NCBI GenBank assembly: GCA_029721435.1
Contig: CM056574.1
Location: 74,133,501-74,197,500, forward strand
Source of the DNA: Gymnothorax reevesii
Taxonomy: Eukaryota > Chordata > Actinopteri > Anguilliformes > Muraenidae
Reading direction: 5' to 3'
Length of the DNA stretch: 64,000 nucleotides
How positions within the stretch are numbered: the stretch's first letter is position 1; each line of letters starts with the position of its first letter. Shown here one piece after another: positions 1 through 11,933 of the stretch. Below the pieces are notes generated by a model. The model was not told the DNA's origin. It did not search any database and saw only the letters and a program-made list of their open reading frames with translations. Position numbers and translations under genes: made by a program.

Positions 1-342
1 AAGCGTGTTTCCATGAAAGTGCGTATAGCCACAGTTTCAGCGCTCTAGCGCGCTTCCTTTCAGAGATACGAGCATATTCACTCCAATTCAGTAATATAGT
101 CACAATTCACTGAAGTTGTTCACTTTCCCACCGAGTAACACACAGAATGGACATTTCTGACAAGCAAATCTAAAAAAAGAAAGTTTTTGAAAAAGTGCAT
201 ATCTTCACTTCAGAAGCTTATATTCACTTAAAATTGGCCATACAAGCACATTGGACCAATCGATACAATATATGCAATGCACTGTGATCTGAAGCTGTTC
301 CCTGGCCAGAAGCACGCACAGTTTCACATTCTGAGCTTAAAA

Positions 343-695
343 CCTCAAAGAAGCGTGTTTTCATGAAAGTGCGTATAGCCACAGTTTCAGCGCTCTAGCG
401 CGCTTCCTTTCAGAGATAAACGCATAATCACTCGAATTCAGTCATATAGTCACAATTCACTCAAGTTTTTCACTTTCCCACTGGGTTACACACAGAAAGG
501 ACATTTTTGACAAGCAAAATTTAAAAAAAAAGAAAGTTTTTGAAAAAGTGCATATCTTCACTTCAGAAGCTTATATTCACTTCCGAATGGCCATACAAGC
601 ACATTGGACCAAAAGATACCATATAAGCATTGCACTGTGATCTGAAGCTGTTCCCTGGCCAGAAACACGCACAGTTTCACTTTCTGAGCTTAAAA
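343..695 (+). repeat. Reference B monomer showing ancestral dimer: halves 343-519 and 520-695
   Basis: The two halves align end to end by eye. The pair aagtgcgtat (367) and aagtgcatat (546) is offset by 179. The pair catatagtcacaattcac (443) and catataagcattgcac (620) is offset by 177. The pair ttacacacag (486-495) and aaacacgcacag (663-674) is offset by 179 at the shared end. The pair tttttgacaagcaaaa (504) and tttctgagcttaaaa (681) is offset by 177. The A-rich run starting near 520 takes the place of cctcaaagaagcgtg in the first half. This indicates that a repeat of about 176 bp duplicated and diverged before the 352-bp unit was amplified. No percentage identity was computed. Confidence 0.8.
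389..404. other. Imperfect dyad AGCGCTCTAGCGCGCT, repeated in nearly every A-E monomer
   Basis: The 16 bases agcgctctagcgcgct match their own reverse complement except at one symmetric pair. The segment is also the most CpG-rich part of the monomer. F and most G copies have agcgctctagctcgct, with weaker symmetry; ctctagctagc and ctctcgctcgc variants occur in G1 and G2. The symmetry is visible directly; a role in protein binding or DNA structure is speculation. Confidence 0.6.
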
Positions 696-1749
696 CCTCA
701 AAGAAGCGTGTTTCCATGAAAGTGCGTATAGCCACAGTATCAGCGCTCTAGCGCGCTTCCTTACAGAGATACGAGCATATTCACTCCAATTCAGTAATAT
801 AGTCACAATTCACTGAAGTTGTTTACTTTCCCACTGGGTTACACACAGAATGGACATTTTTGACAAGCAAAATTAAAAAAAAGAAAGTTTTTGAAAAAGT
901 ACATATCTTCACTTCAGAAGCTTATATTCACTTAAAATTGGCCATACAAGCACATTGGACCAAACGATACCATATAAGCATTGCACTGTGATCTGAAGCT
1001 GTTCCCTGGCCAGAAACACGCACAGTTTCACTTTCTGAGCTTAAAACCTCAAAGAAGCGTGTTTCCATGAAAGTGCGTATAGCCACAGTTTCAGCGCTCT
1101 AGCGCGCTTCCTTACAGAGATACGAGCATATTCACTCCAATTCAGTAATATAGTCACAATTCACTGAAGTTGTTCACTTTCCCACTGGGTTACACACAGA
1201 ATGGACATTTTTGACAAGCAAAATTAAAAAAAAGAAAGTTTTTGAAAAAGTACATATCTTCACTTCAGAAGCTTATATTCACTTAAAATTGGCCATACAA
1301 GCACATTGGACCAATCGATACAATATATGCAATGCACTGTGATCTGAAGCTGTTCCCTGGCCAGAAGCACGCACAGTTTCACATTCTGAGCTTAAAACCT
1401 CAAAGAAGCGTGTTTTCATGAAAGCACGTATAGCCACAGTTTCAGCGCTCTAGCGCGCTTCCTTACAGAGGTAAACGCATCATCACTCGAATTCAGTCAT
1501 ATAGTCACAATTCACTCAAGTTTGTCACTTTCCCACTGGGTTACACACAGAAAGGACATTTTTGACAAGCAAAATTAAAAAAAAAGAAAGTTTTTGAAAA
1601 AGTGCATATCTTCACTTCAGAAGCTTCTATTCACTTCCAAATGGCCATACAAGCACATTGGAACAAACGATACAATATATGCATTGCACTGTGATCTGAA
1701 GCTGTTGCCAGGCCAGAAACACGCTCAGATTCACGTTCTGAGCTTAATA

Positions 1750-2100
1750 CCTCAAAGAAGCATGTTTTCATGAAAGTGCGTGTAGCCACAGTTTCAGCGC
1801 TCTAGCTCGCTTTCTAACAGTGATAAACGCATATTCACTCCAATTCAGTCATATTGTCACAATTCACTCAAGTTTGTCACTTTCCCACTAAGTTACACAC
1901 AGAAAGGACATTTTTGACAAGCAAAACTAAAAAAAATAAAGTTTTTGAAAAAAAACATATCTTCACTTCAGAAGCTTACATTCACTTAAAATTGGCCATA
2001 CAAGCACATTGGACCAATCGATACAATTTATGCAATGCACTGTGATCTGAAGCTGTTCCCTGGCCAGAAGCACGCACAGTTTCACTTTCTGAGCTTAAAA
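1750..2100 (+). repeat. Hybrid monomer G*/A-or-C
   Basis: The first half is G/F-like (aagcatgtttt, gctctagctcgc, tattgtcac, actaagttac). The last third has tatgcaatgcactg and ttccctggccagaagcac, which belong to A-like tails. Private changes include gtgcgtgtagcc, ctaacagtgataaac and an A-rich run aaaaaaataaag. It joins D directly to B and so marks a junction that removed E and F. Confidence 0.75.
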
Positions 2101-5100
2101 CCTCAAAGAAGCGTGTTTCCATGAAAGTGCGTATAGCCACAGTTTCAGCGCTCTAGCGCGCTTCCTTTCAGAGATAAACGCATAATCACTCGAATTCAGT
2201 CATATAGTCACAATTCACTCAAGTTTTTCACTTTCCCACTGGGTTACACACAGAAAGGACATTTTTGACAAGCAAAATTTAAAAAAAAGAAAGTTTTTGA
2301 AAAAGTGCATATCTTCACTTCAGAAGCTTATATTCACTTCCAAATGGCCATACAAGCACATTGGACCGAACGATACCATATAAGCATTGCACTGTGATCT
2401 GAAGCTGTTCCCTGGCCAGAAACACGCACAGTTTCACTTTCTGAGCTTAAAACCTCAAAGAAGCGTGTTTCCATGAAAGTGCGTATAGCCACAGTTTCAG
2501 CGCTCTAGCGCGCTTCCTTACAGAGATACGAGCATATTCACTCCAATTCAGTAATATAGTCACAATTCACTGAAGTTGTTCACTTTCCCACTGGGTTACA
2601 CACAGAATGGACATTTTTGACAAGCAAAATTAAAAAAAAAGAAAGTTTTTGAAAAAGTACATATCTTCACTTCAGAAGCTTATATTCACTTAAAATTGGC
2701 CATACAAGCACATTGGACCAAGCGATACCATATAAGCATTGCACTGTGATCTGAAGCTGTTCCCTGGCCAGAAACACGCACAGTTTCACTTTCTGAGCTT
2801 AAAACCTCAAAGAAGCGTGTTTCCATGAAAGTGCGTATAGCCACAGTTTCAGCGCTCTAGCGCGCTTCCTTACAGAGGTAAACGCATCATCACTCGAATT
2901 CAGTCATATAGTCACAATTCACTCAAGTTTGTCACTTTCCCACTGGGTTACACACAGAATGGACATTTTTGACAAGCAAAATTTAAAAAAAAGAAAGTTT
3001 TTGAAAAAGTGCATATCTTCACTTCAGAAGCTTCTATTCACTTCCAAATGGCCATACAAGCACATTGGAACAAACGATACAATATATGCATTGCACTGTG
3101 ATCTGAAGCTGTTGCCAGGCCAGAAACACGCTCAGATTCAGGTTCTGAGCTTAAAACCTCAAAGAAGCGTGTTTTCATGAAAGTGCGTATAGCCACAGTT
3201 TCAGCGCTCTAGCGCGCTTCCTTTCAGAGATAAACGCATAATCACTCGAATTCAGTCATATAGTCACAATTCACTCAAGTTTTTCACTTTCCCACTGGGT
3301 TACACACAGAATGGACATTTTTGACAAGCAAAATTTTAAAAAAAAGAAAGTTTTTGAAAAAGTGCATATCTTCACTTCAGAAGCTTATATTCACTTCCAA
3401 ATGGCCATACAAGCACATTGGACCAAACGATACCATATAAGCATTGCACTGTGATCTGAAGCTGTTCCCTGGCCAGAAACACGCACAGTTTCACTTTCTG
3501 AGCTTAAAACCTCAAAGAAGCGTGTTTCCATGAAAGTGCGTATAGCCACAGTTTCAGCGCTCTAGCGCGCTTCCTTACAGAGATACGAGCATATTCACTC
3601 CAATTCAGTAATATAGTCACAATTCACTGAAGTTGTTCACTTTCCCACTGGGTTACACACAGAATGGACATTTTTGACAAGCAAAATTAAAAAAAAAGAA
3701 AGTTTTTGAAAAAGTACATATCTTCACTTCAGAAGCTTATATTCACTTAAAATTGGCCATACAAGCACATTGGACCAAGCGATACCATATAAGCATTGCA
3801 CTGTGATCTGAAGCTGTTCCCTGGCCAGAAACACGCACAGTTTCACTTTCTGAGCTTAAAACCTCAAAGAAGCGTGTTTCCATGAAAGTGCGTATAGCCA
3901 CAGTTTCAGCGCTCTAGCGCGCTTCCTTACAGAGGTAAACGCATCATCACTCGAATTCAGTCATATAGTCACAATTCACTCAAGTTTGTCACTTTCCCAC
4001 TGGGTTACACACAGAATGGACATTTTTGACAAGCAAAATTTAAAAAAAAGAAAGTTTTTGAAAAAGTGCATATCTTCACTTCAGAAGCTTCTATTCACTT
4101 CCAAATGGCCATACAAGCACATTGGAACAAACGATACAATATATGCATTGCACTGTGATCTGAAGCTGTTGCCAGGCCAGAAACACGCTCAGATTCACGT
4201 TCTGAGCTTAAAACCTCAAAGAAGCGTGTTTTCATGAAAGTGCGTATAGCCACAGTTTCAGCGCTCTAGCGCGCTTCCTTTCAGAGATAAACGCATAATC
4301 ACTCGAATTCAGTCATATAGTCACAATTCAATCAAGTTTTTCACTTTCCCACTGGGTTACACACAGAATGGACATTTTTGACAAGCAAAATTTAAAAAAA
4401 AGAAAGTTTTTGAAAAAGTGCATATCTTCACTTCAGAAGCTTATATTCACTTCCAAATGGCCATACAAGCACATTGGACCAAACGATACCATATAAGCAT
4501 TGCACTGTGATCTGAAGCTGTTCCCTGGCCAGAAACACGCACAGTTTCACTTTCTGAGCGTAAAACCTCAAAGAAGCGTGTTTCCATGAAAGTGCGTATA
4601 GCCACAGTTTCAGCGCTCTAGCGCGCTTCCTCACAGAGATACGAGCATATTCACTCCAATTCAGTAATATAGTCACAATTCACTGAACTTGTTCACTTTC
4701 CCACTGGGTTACACACAGAATGGACATTTTTGACAAGCAAAATTAAAAAAAAGAAAGTTTTTGAAAAAGTACATATCTTCACTTCAGAAGCTTATATTCA
4801 CTTAAAATTGGCCATACAAGCACATTGGACCAATCGATACAATATATGCAATGCACTGTGATCTGAAGCTGTTCCCTGGCCAGAAGCACGCACAGTTTCA
4901 CATTCTGAGCTTAAAACCTCAAAGAAGCGTGTTTTCATGAAAGCACGTATAGACACAGTTTCAGCGCTCTAGCGCGCTTCCTTTCAGAGGTAAACGCATC
5001 ATCACTCGAATTCAGTCATATAGTCACAAATCATTCAAGTTTGTCACTTTCCCACTGGGTTACACACAGAAAGGACATTTTTGACAAGCAAAATTTAAAA

Positions 5101-5268
5101 AAAAGAAAGTTTTTGAAAAAGTGCATATCTTCACTTCAGAAGCTTCTATTCACTTCCAAATGGCCATACAAGCACATTGGAACAAACGATACAATATATG
5201 CATTGCACTGTGATCTGAAGCTGTTGCCAGGCCAGAAACACGCTCAGATTCACGTTCTGAGCTTAAAA
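2101..5268 (+). repeat. Tandem B-C-D trimers (three copies, ~1056 bp each)
   Basis: The three units are 2101-3156, 3157-4213 and 4214-5268. The first two are very similar: both C monomers have accaagcgatacc, and both D monomers have gaatggac where most D copies have gaaaggac. The third has a C with cctcacagag, gaacttgtt and an A-like tail, and a D starting gaaagcacg. This is a minor HOR of period three nested within the array. Confidence 0.87.
4566..4916 (+). repeat. C'' monomer: C body with A-like tail
   Basis: The first half is C (agatacgagc, cactgggttac, gacatttttgac), but the tail reads caatcgatacaatatatgc, aatgcactg, ccagaagcacgc and cacattctgag as in A. The same combination occurs at 1047 and 43536. 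The copies at 4566 and 43536 also share cctcacagag and gaacttgtt, so those two come from one source although they lie 39 kb apart. Confidence 0.8.
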
Positions 5269-6319
5269 CCTCAAAGAAGCGTGTTTTCATGAAAGCACGT
5301 ATAGCTACAGTATCAGCGCTCTAGCGCGCTTCCTTACAGAGATAAACGCATAATCACTCTAATTCAGTCATATAGTCACAATTCACTCAAGTTTTTTACT
5401 TTCCCACTGGGTTACACACAGAATGGACATTTTTGACAAGCAAAATTAAAAAAAAAAGAAAGTTTTTGAAAAAGCGCATATCTTCACTTCAGAAGCTTCT
5501 ATTCACTTCCAAATGGCCATACAAGCACATTGGAACAAACGATACAATATATGCATTGGACTGTGATCTGAAGCTGTTGCCAGGCCGGAAACACGCTCAG
5601 ATTCACTTTCTGAGCTTAAAACCTCAAAGAAGCATGTTTTCATGAAAGTGCGTATAGCCACAGTTTCAGCGCTCTAGCTCGCTTTCTTACAGAGATAAAC
5701 GCATATTCACTCCAATTCAGTCATATTGTCACAATTCACTCAAGATTGTCACTTTCTCACTAAGTTACACACAGAAAGGACATTTTTGACAAGCAAAACT
5801 AAAAAAAAGAAAGTTTTTGAAAAGTTCATATCTTCACTTCAGAAGCTTATATTCACTTAAAATTGGCCATACAAGCACATTGGACCAATCGATACAATAT
5901 ATGCACTGCACTGTGATCTGAAGCTGTTGCCAGGCCGGAAACGCTCAGATTCACTTTCTGAGCTAAAAACCTCAAAGAAGCATGTTTTCATGAAAGTGCG
6001 TATAGCCACAGTTTCAGCGCTCTAGCTCGCTTTCTTACAGAGATAAACGCATATTCACTCCAATTCAGTCATATTGTCACAATTCACTCAAGTTTGTCAC
6101 TTTCTCACTAAGTTACACACAGAAAGGACATTTTTGACAAGCAAAACTAAAAAAAAGAAAGTTTTTGAAAAGTACATATCTTCACTTCAGAAGCTTATAT
6201 TCACTTAAAATTGGCCATACAAGCACATTGGACCAATCGATACAATATATGCACTGCACTGTGATCTTAAGCTGTTGCCAGGCCGGAAACACGCTCAGAT
6301 TCACTTTCTGAGCTTAAAA

Positions 6320-8776
6320 CCTCAAAGAAGCATGATTTCATGAAAGTGCGTATAGCCACAGTTTCAGCGCTCTAGCGCGCTTCCTTACAGAGATACGAGC
6401 ATATTCACTCCAATTCAGTAATATAGTCACAATTCACTGAAGTTGTTCACTTTCCCACCGAGTAACACACAGAATGGACATTTCTGACAAGCAAATCTAA
6501 AAAAAAGAAAGTTTTTGAAAAAGTGCATATCTTCACTTCAGAAGCTTATATTCACTTAAAATTGGCCATACAAGCACATTGGACCAATCGATACAATATA
6601 TGCAATGCACTGTGATCTGAAGCTGTTCCCTGGCCAGAAGCACGCACAGTTTCACATTCTGAGCTTAAAACCTCAAAGAAGCGTGTTTTCATGAAAGTGC
6701 GTATAGCCACAGTTTGAGCGCTCTAGCGCGCTTCCTTTCAGAGATAAACGCATAATCACTCGAATTCAGTCATATAGTCACAATTCACTCAAGTTTTTCA
6801 CTTTCCCACTGGGTTACACACAGAAAGGACATTTTTGACAAGCAAAATTTAAAAAAAAAGAAAGTTTTTGAAAAAGCGCATATTCACTTCAGAAACTTAT
6901 ATTCACTTCCAAATGGCCATACAAGCACATTGGACCAAACGATACCATATAAGCATTGCACTGTGATCTGAAGCTGTTCCCTGGCCAGAAACACGCACAG
7001 TTTCACTTTCTGAGCTTAAAACCTCAAAGAAGCGTGTTTCCATGAAAGTGCGTATAGCCACAGTTTCAGCGCTCTAGCGCGCTTCCTTACAGAGATACGA
7101 GCATATTCACTCCAATTCAGTAATATAGTCACAATTCACTGAAGTTGTTCACTTTCCCACTGGGTTACACACAGAATGGACATTTTTGACAAGCAAAATT
7201 AAAAAAAAGAAAGTTTTTGAAAAAGTACATATCTTCACTTCAGAAGCTTATATTCACTTAAAATTGGCCATACAAGCACATTGGACCAAACAATACCATA
7301 TAAGCATTGCACTGTGATCTGAAGCTGTTCCCTGGCCAGAAACACGCACAGTTTCACTTTCTGAGCTTAAAACCTCAAAGAAGCGTGTTTCCATGAAAGT
7401 GCGTATAGCCACAGTTTCAGCGCTCTAGCGCGCTTCCTTACAGAGGTAAACGCATCATCACTCGAATTCAGTCATATAGTCACAATTCACTCAAGTTTGT
7501 CACTTTCCCACTGGGTTACACACAGAAAGGACATTTTTGACAAGCAAAATTAAAAAAAAAGAAAGTTTTTGAAAAAGCGCATATCTTCACTTCAGAAGCT
7601 TCTATTCACTTCCAAATGGCCATACAAGCACATTGGAACAAACGATACAATATATGCATTGCACTGTGATCTGAAGCTGTTGCCAGGCCAGAAACACGCT
7701 CAGATTCACGTTCTGAGCTTAAAACCTCAAAGAAGCGTGTTTTCATGAAAGCACGTATAGATACAGTTTCAGCGCTCTAGCGCGCTTCCTGACAGAGATA
7801 AACGCATAATCACTCGAATTCAGTCATATAGTCACAATTCACTCAAGTTTTTTACTTTCCCACTGGGTTACACACAGAATGGACATTTTTGACAAGCAAA
7901 ATAAAAAAAAAAGAAAGTTTTTGAAAAAACGCATATCTTCACTTCAGAAGCTTCTATTCACTTCCAAATGGCCATACAAGCACATTGGAACAAACGATAC
8001 AATATATGCATTGGACTGTGATCTGAAGCTGTTGCCAGGCCGGAAACACGCTCAGATTCACTTTCTGAGCTTAAAACCTCAAAGAAGCATGTTTTCATGA
8101 AAGTGCGTATAGCCACAGTTTCAGCGCTCTAGCTCGCTTTCTTACAGAGATAAACGCATATTCACTCCAATTCAGTCATATTGTCACAATTCACTCAAGA
8201 TTGTCACTTTCTCACTAAGTTACACACAGAAAGGACATTTTTGACAAGCAAAACTAAAAAAAAGAAAGTTTTTGAAAAGTACATATCTTCACTTCAGAAG
8301 CTTCTATTCACTTAAAATTGGCCATACAAGCACATTGGACCAATCGATACAATATATGCACTGCACTGTGATCTGAAGCTGTTGCCAGGCCGGAAACACG
8401 CTCAGATTCACTTTCTGAGCTTAAAACCTCAAAGAAGCATGTTTTCATGAAAGTGCGTATAGCCACAGTTTCAGCGCTCTAGCTAGCTTTCTTACAGAGA
8501 TAAACGCATATTCACTCCAATTCAGTCATATTGTCACAATTCACTCAAGTTTGTGACTTTCTCACTAAGTTACACACAGAAAGGACATTTTTTACAAGCA
8601 AAACTAAAAAAAAGAAAGTTATTGAAAAGTACATATCTTCACTTCAGAAGCTTATATTCACTTAAAATTGGCCATACAAGCACATTGGACCAATCGATAC
8701 AATATATGCACTGCACTGTGATCTGAAGCTGTTGCCAGGCCGGAAACACGCTCAGATTCACTTTCTGAGCTTAAAA
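6320..8776 (+). repeat. HOR unit 2: 7-mer A B C D E F G1
   Basis: Monomer starts are 6320, 6671, 7022, 7373, 7725, 8077 and 8427. A begins aagcatgattt as at 47402. B has the 2-base loss (gcatattcac near 6880) and agaaacttat, so it lacks the HindIII site. C carries ccaaacaatacc. G1 has ctagctagc. Confidence 0.88.
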
Positions 8777-11233
8777 CCTCAAAGAAGCGTGTTTCCATGA
8801 AAGTGCGTATAGCCACAGTTTCAGCGCTCTAGCGCGCTTCCTTTCAGAGATACGAGCATATTCACTCCAATTCAGTAATATAGTCACAATTCACTGAAGT
8901 TGTTCACTTTCCCACCGAGTAACACACAGAATGGACATTTCTGACAAGCAAATCTAAAAAAAGAAAGTTTTTGAAAAAGTGCATATCTTCACTTCAGAAG
9001 CTTATATTCACTTAAAATTGGCAATACAAGCACATTGGACCAATCGATACAATATATGCAATGCAATGTGATCTGAAGCTGTTCCCTGGCCAGAAGCACG
9101 CACAGTTTCACATTCTGAGCTTAAAACCTCAAAGAAGCGTGTTTTCCTGAAAGTGCGTATAGCCACAGTTTCAGCGCTCTAGCGCGCTTCCTTTCAGAGA
9201 TAAACGCATAATCACTCGAATTCAGTCATATAGTCACAATTCACTCAAGTTTTTCACTTTCCCACTGGGTTACACACAGAAAGGACATTTTTGACAAGCA
9301 AAATTTAAAAAAAAAGAAAGTTTTTGAAAAAGTGCATATCTTCACTTCAGAAGCTTATATTCACTTCCAAATGGCCATACAAGCACATTGGACCAAAAGA
9401 TACCATATAAGCATTGCACTGTGATCTGAAGCTGTTCCCTGGCCAGAAACACGCACAGTTTCACTTTCTGAGCTTAAAACCTCAAAGAAGCGTGTTTCCA
9501 TGAAAGTGCGTATAGCCACAGTTTCAGCGCTCTAGCGCGCTTCCTTACAGAGGTAAACGCATCATCACTCGAATTCAGTCATATAGTCACAATTCACTCA
9601 AGTTTGTCACTTTCCCACTGGGTTACACACGGAAATGACATTTTTGACAAGCAAAATTAAAAAAAAAGAAAGTTTTTGAAAAAGTGCATATCTTCACTTC
9701 AGAAGCTTCTATTCACTTCCAAATGGCCATACAAGCACATTGGAACAAACGATACAATATATGCATTGCACTGTGATCTGAAGCTGTTGCCAGGCCAGAA
9801 ACACGCTCAGATTCACGTTCTGAGCTTAAAACCTCAAAGAAGCGTGTTTTCATGAAAGCACGTATAGCTACAGTTTCAGCGCTCTAGCGCGCTTCCTGAC
9901 AGAGATAAACGCATAATCACTCGAATTCAGTCATATAGTCACAATTCACTCAAGTTTTTTACTTTCCCACTGGGTTACACACAGAATGGACATTTTTGAC
10001 AAGCAAAATAAAAAAAAAAGAAAGTTTTTGAAAAAGCGCATATCTTCACTTCAGAAGCTTCTATTCACTTCCAAATGGCCATACAAGCACATTGTAACAA
10101 ACGATACAATATATGCATTGGACTGTGATCTGAAGCTGTTGCCAGGCCGGAAACACGCCCAGATTCACTTTCTGAGCTTAAAACCTCAAAGAAGCATGTT
10201 TTCATGAAAGTGCGTATAGCCACAGTTTCAGCGGTCAAGCTCGCTTTCTTACAGAGATAAACGCATATTCTCTCCAATTCAGTCATATTGTCACAATTCA
10301 CTCAAGATTGTCACTTTCTCACTAAGTTACACACAGAAAGGACATTTTTGACAAGCAAAACTAAAAAAAAGAAAGTTTTTGAAAGGTACATATCTTCACT
10401 TCAGAAGCTTATATTCACTTAAAATTGGCCATACAAGCACATTGGACCAATCGATACAATATATGCACTGCACTGTCATCTGAAGCTGTTGCCAGGCCGG
10501 AAACACGCTCAGATTCACTTTCTGAGCTTAAAACCTCAAAGAAGCATGTTTTCATGAAAGTGCGTATAGCCACAGTTTCAGCGCTCTCGCTCGCTTTCTT
10601 ACAGAGATAAACGCATATTCAATCCAATTCAGTCATATTGTCACAATTCACTCAAGTTTGTCACTTTCTCACTAAGTTACACACAGAAAGGACATTTTTT
10701 ACAAGCAAAACTAAAAAAAAGAAAGTTATTGAAAAGTACATATCTTCACTTCAGAAGCTTATGTTCACTTAAAATTGGCCATACAAGCACATTGGACCAA
10801 TCGATACAATATATGCACTGCACTGTGATCTGAAGCTGTTGCCAGGCCGGAAACACGCTCAGATTCACTTTCTGAGCTTAAAACCTCAAAGAAGCATGTT
10901 TTCATGAAAGTGCGTATGACCACAGTTTCAGCGCTCTAGCTCGCTTTCTTACAGAGATAAACGCATATTCACTCCAATTCAGTCATATTGTCACAATTCA
11001 CTCAAGTTTGAGACTTTCTCACTAAGTTACACACAGAAAGGACATTTTTTACAAGCAAAACTAAAAAAAAGAAAGTTATTGAAAAGTACATATCTTCACT
11101 TCAGAAGCTTATGTTCACTTAAAATTGGCCATACAAGCACATTGGACCAATCGATACAATATATGCACTGCACTGTGATCTGAAGCTGTTGCCAGGCCGG
11201 AAACACGCTCAGATTCACTTTCTGAGCTTAAAA
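8777..11233 (+). repeat. HOR unit 3: 7-mer A B D E F G2 G1 (C missing)
   Basis: Monomer starts are 8777, 9127, 9480, 9832, 10184, 10534 and 10884. Private markers are ttggcaatac and gcaatgtgatc in A, gtgttttcctg in B, acacggaaatgac in D, gcggtcaagctcgc in F, and gtatgaccac with tttgagac in G1. The same set is found in 32649-35456, which still has C. This unit therefore looks like that 8-mer with C deleted. Confidence 0.87.
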
Positions 11234-11933
11234 CCTCAAAGAAGCGTGTTTCCATGAAAGTGCGTATAGCCACAGTTTCAGCGCTCTAGCGCGCTTCCTT
11301 TCAGAGATACGAGCATATTCACTCCAATTCAGTAATATAGTCACAATTCACTGAAGTTGTTCACTTTCCCACCGAGTAACACACAGAATGGACATTTCTG
11401 ACAAGCAAATCTAAAAAAAGAAAGTTTTTGAAAAAGTGCATATCTTCACTTCAGAAGCTTATATTCACTTAAAATTGGCAATACAAGCACATTGGACCAA
11501 TCGATACAATATATGCAATGCAATGTGATCTGAAGCTGTTCCCTGGCCAGAAGCACGCACAGTTTCACATTCTGAGCTTAAAACCTCAAAGAAGCATGTT
11601 TTCATGAAAGTGCGTATAGCCACAGTTTCAGCGCTCTAGCTAGCTTTCTTACAGAGATAAACGCATATTCACTCCAATTCAGTCATATTGTCACAATTCA
11701 CTCAAGTTTGTGACTTTCTCACTAAGTTACACACAGAAAGGACATTTTTTACAAGCAAAACTAAAAAAAAGAAAGTTATTGAAAAGTACATATCTTCACT
11801 TCAGAAGCTTATATTCACTTAAAATTGGCCATACAAGCACATTGGACCAATCGATACAATATATGCACTGCACTGTGATCTGAAGCTGTTGCCAGGCCGG
11901 AAACACGCTCAGATTCACTTTCTGAGCTTAAAA
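11234..11933 (+). repeat. HOR unit 4: 2-mer A G1 (700 bp)
   Basis: Only two monomers (11234 and 11584) lie between consecutive A copies. The A carries ttggcaatac and gcaatgtgatc, and the G1 carries ctagctagc and tttgtgac. Both markers are found in full-length neighbours. Loss of five or six internal monomers, with a join at the A/G boundary, explains it. Confidence 0.88.

Larger units (their letters stand above)
1..6319 (+). repeat. HOR block 1: irregular 18-monomer unit
   Basis: Monomer starts (first one cut) are 1, 343, 696, 1047, 1398, 1750, 2101, 2453, 2805, 3157, 3510, 3862, 4214, 4566, 4917, 5269, 5622 and 5970. The order reads A B C C'' D G* B C D B C D B C'' D E F G3. The unit contains three consecutive B-C-D trimers and a C-class variant with an A-like tail (1047, 4566). 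It is the longest A-to-A distance in the window. Confidence 0.85.

Noticed and set aside
430..445. RNA polymerase III B-box-like word around ttcga on the minus strand
   Set aside because: Only part of the consensus, no matching A box at proper spacing, and no tRNA-like fold seen.
430..452. CENP-B box on the minus strand at ctcgaattcag (reads attcgagtga)
   Set aside because: It has ttcg and the central A at the right spacing, but lacks the required cggg; no copy in any class completes the motif.
10065..10301. Minus-strand open frame of 78 codons, also at 31480 and 34288
   Set aside because: It exists only in units with the gcggtcaagctcgc and tattctctcc variants that happen to remove stops. 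It is a by-product of repeat variation.
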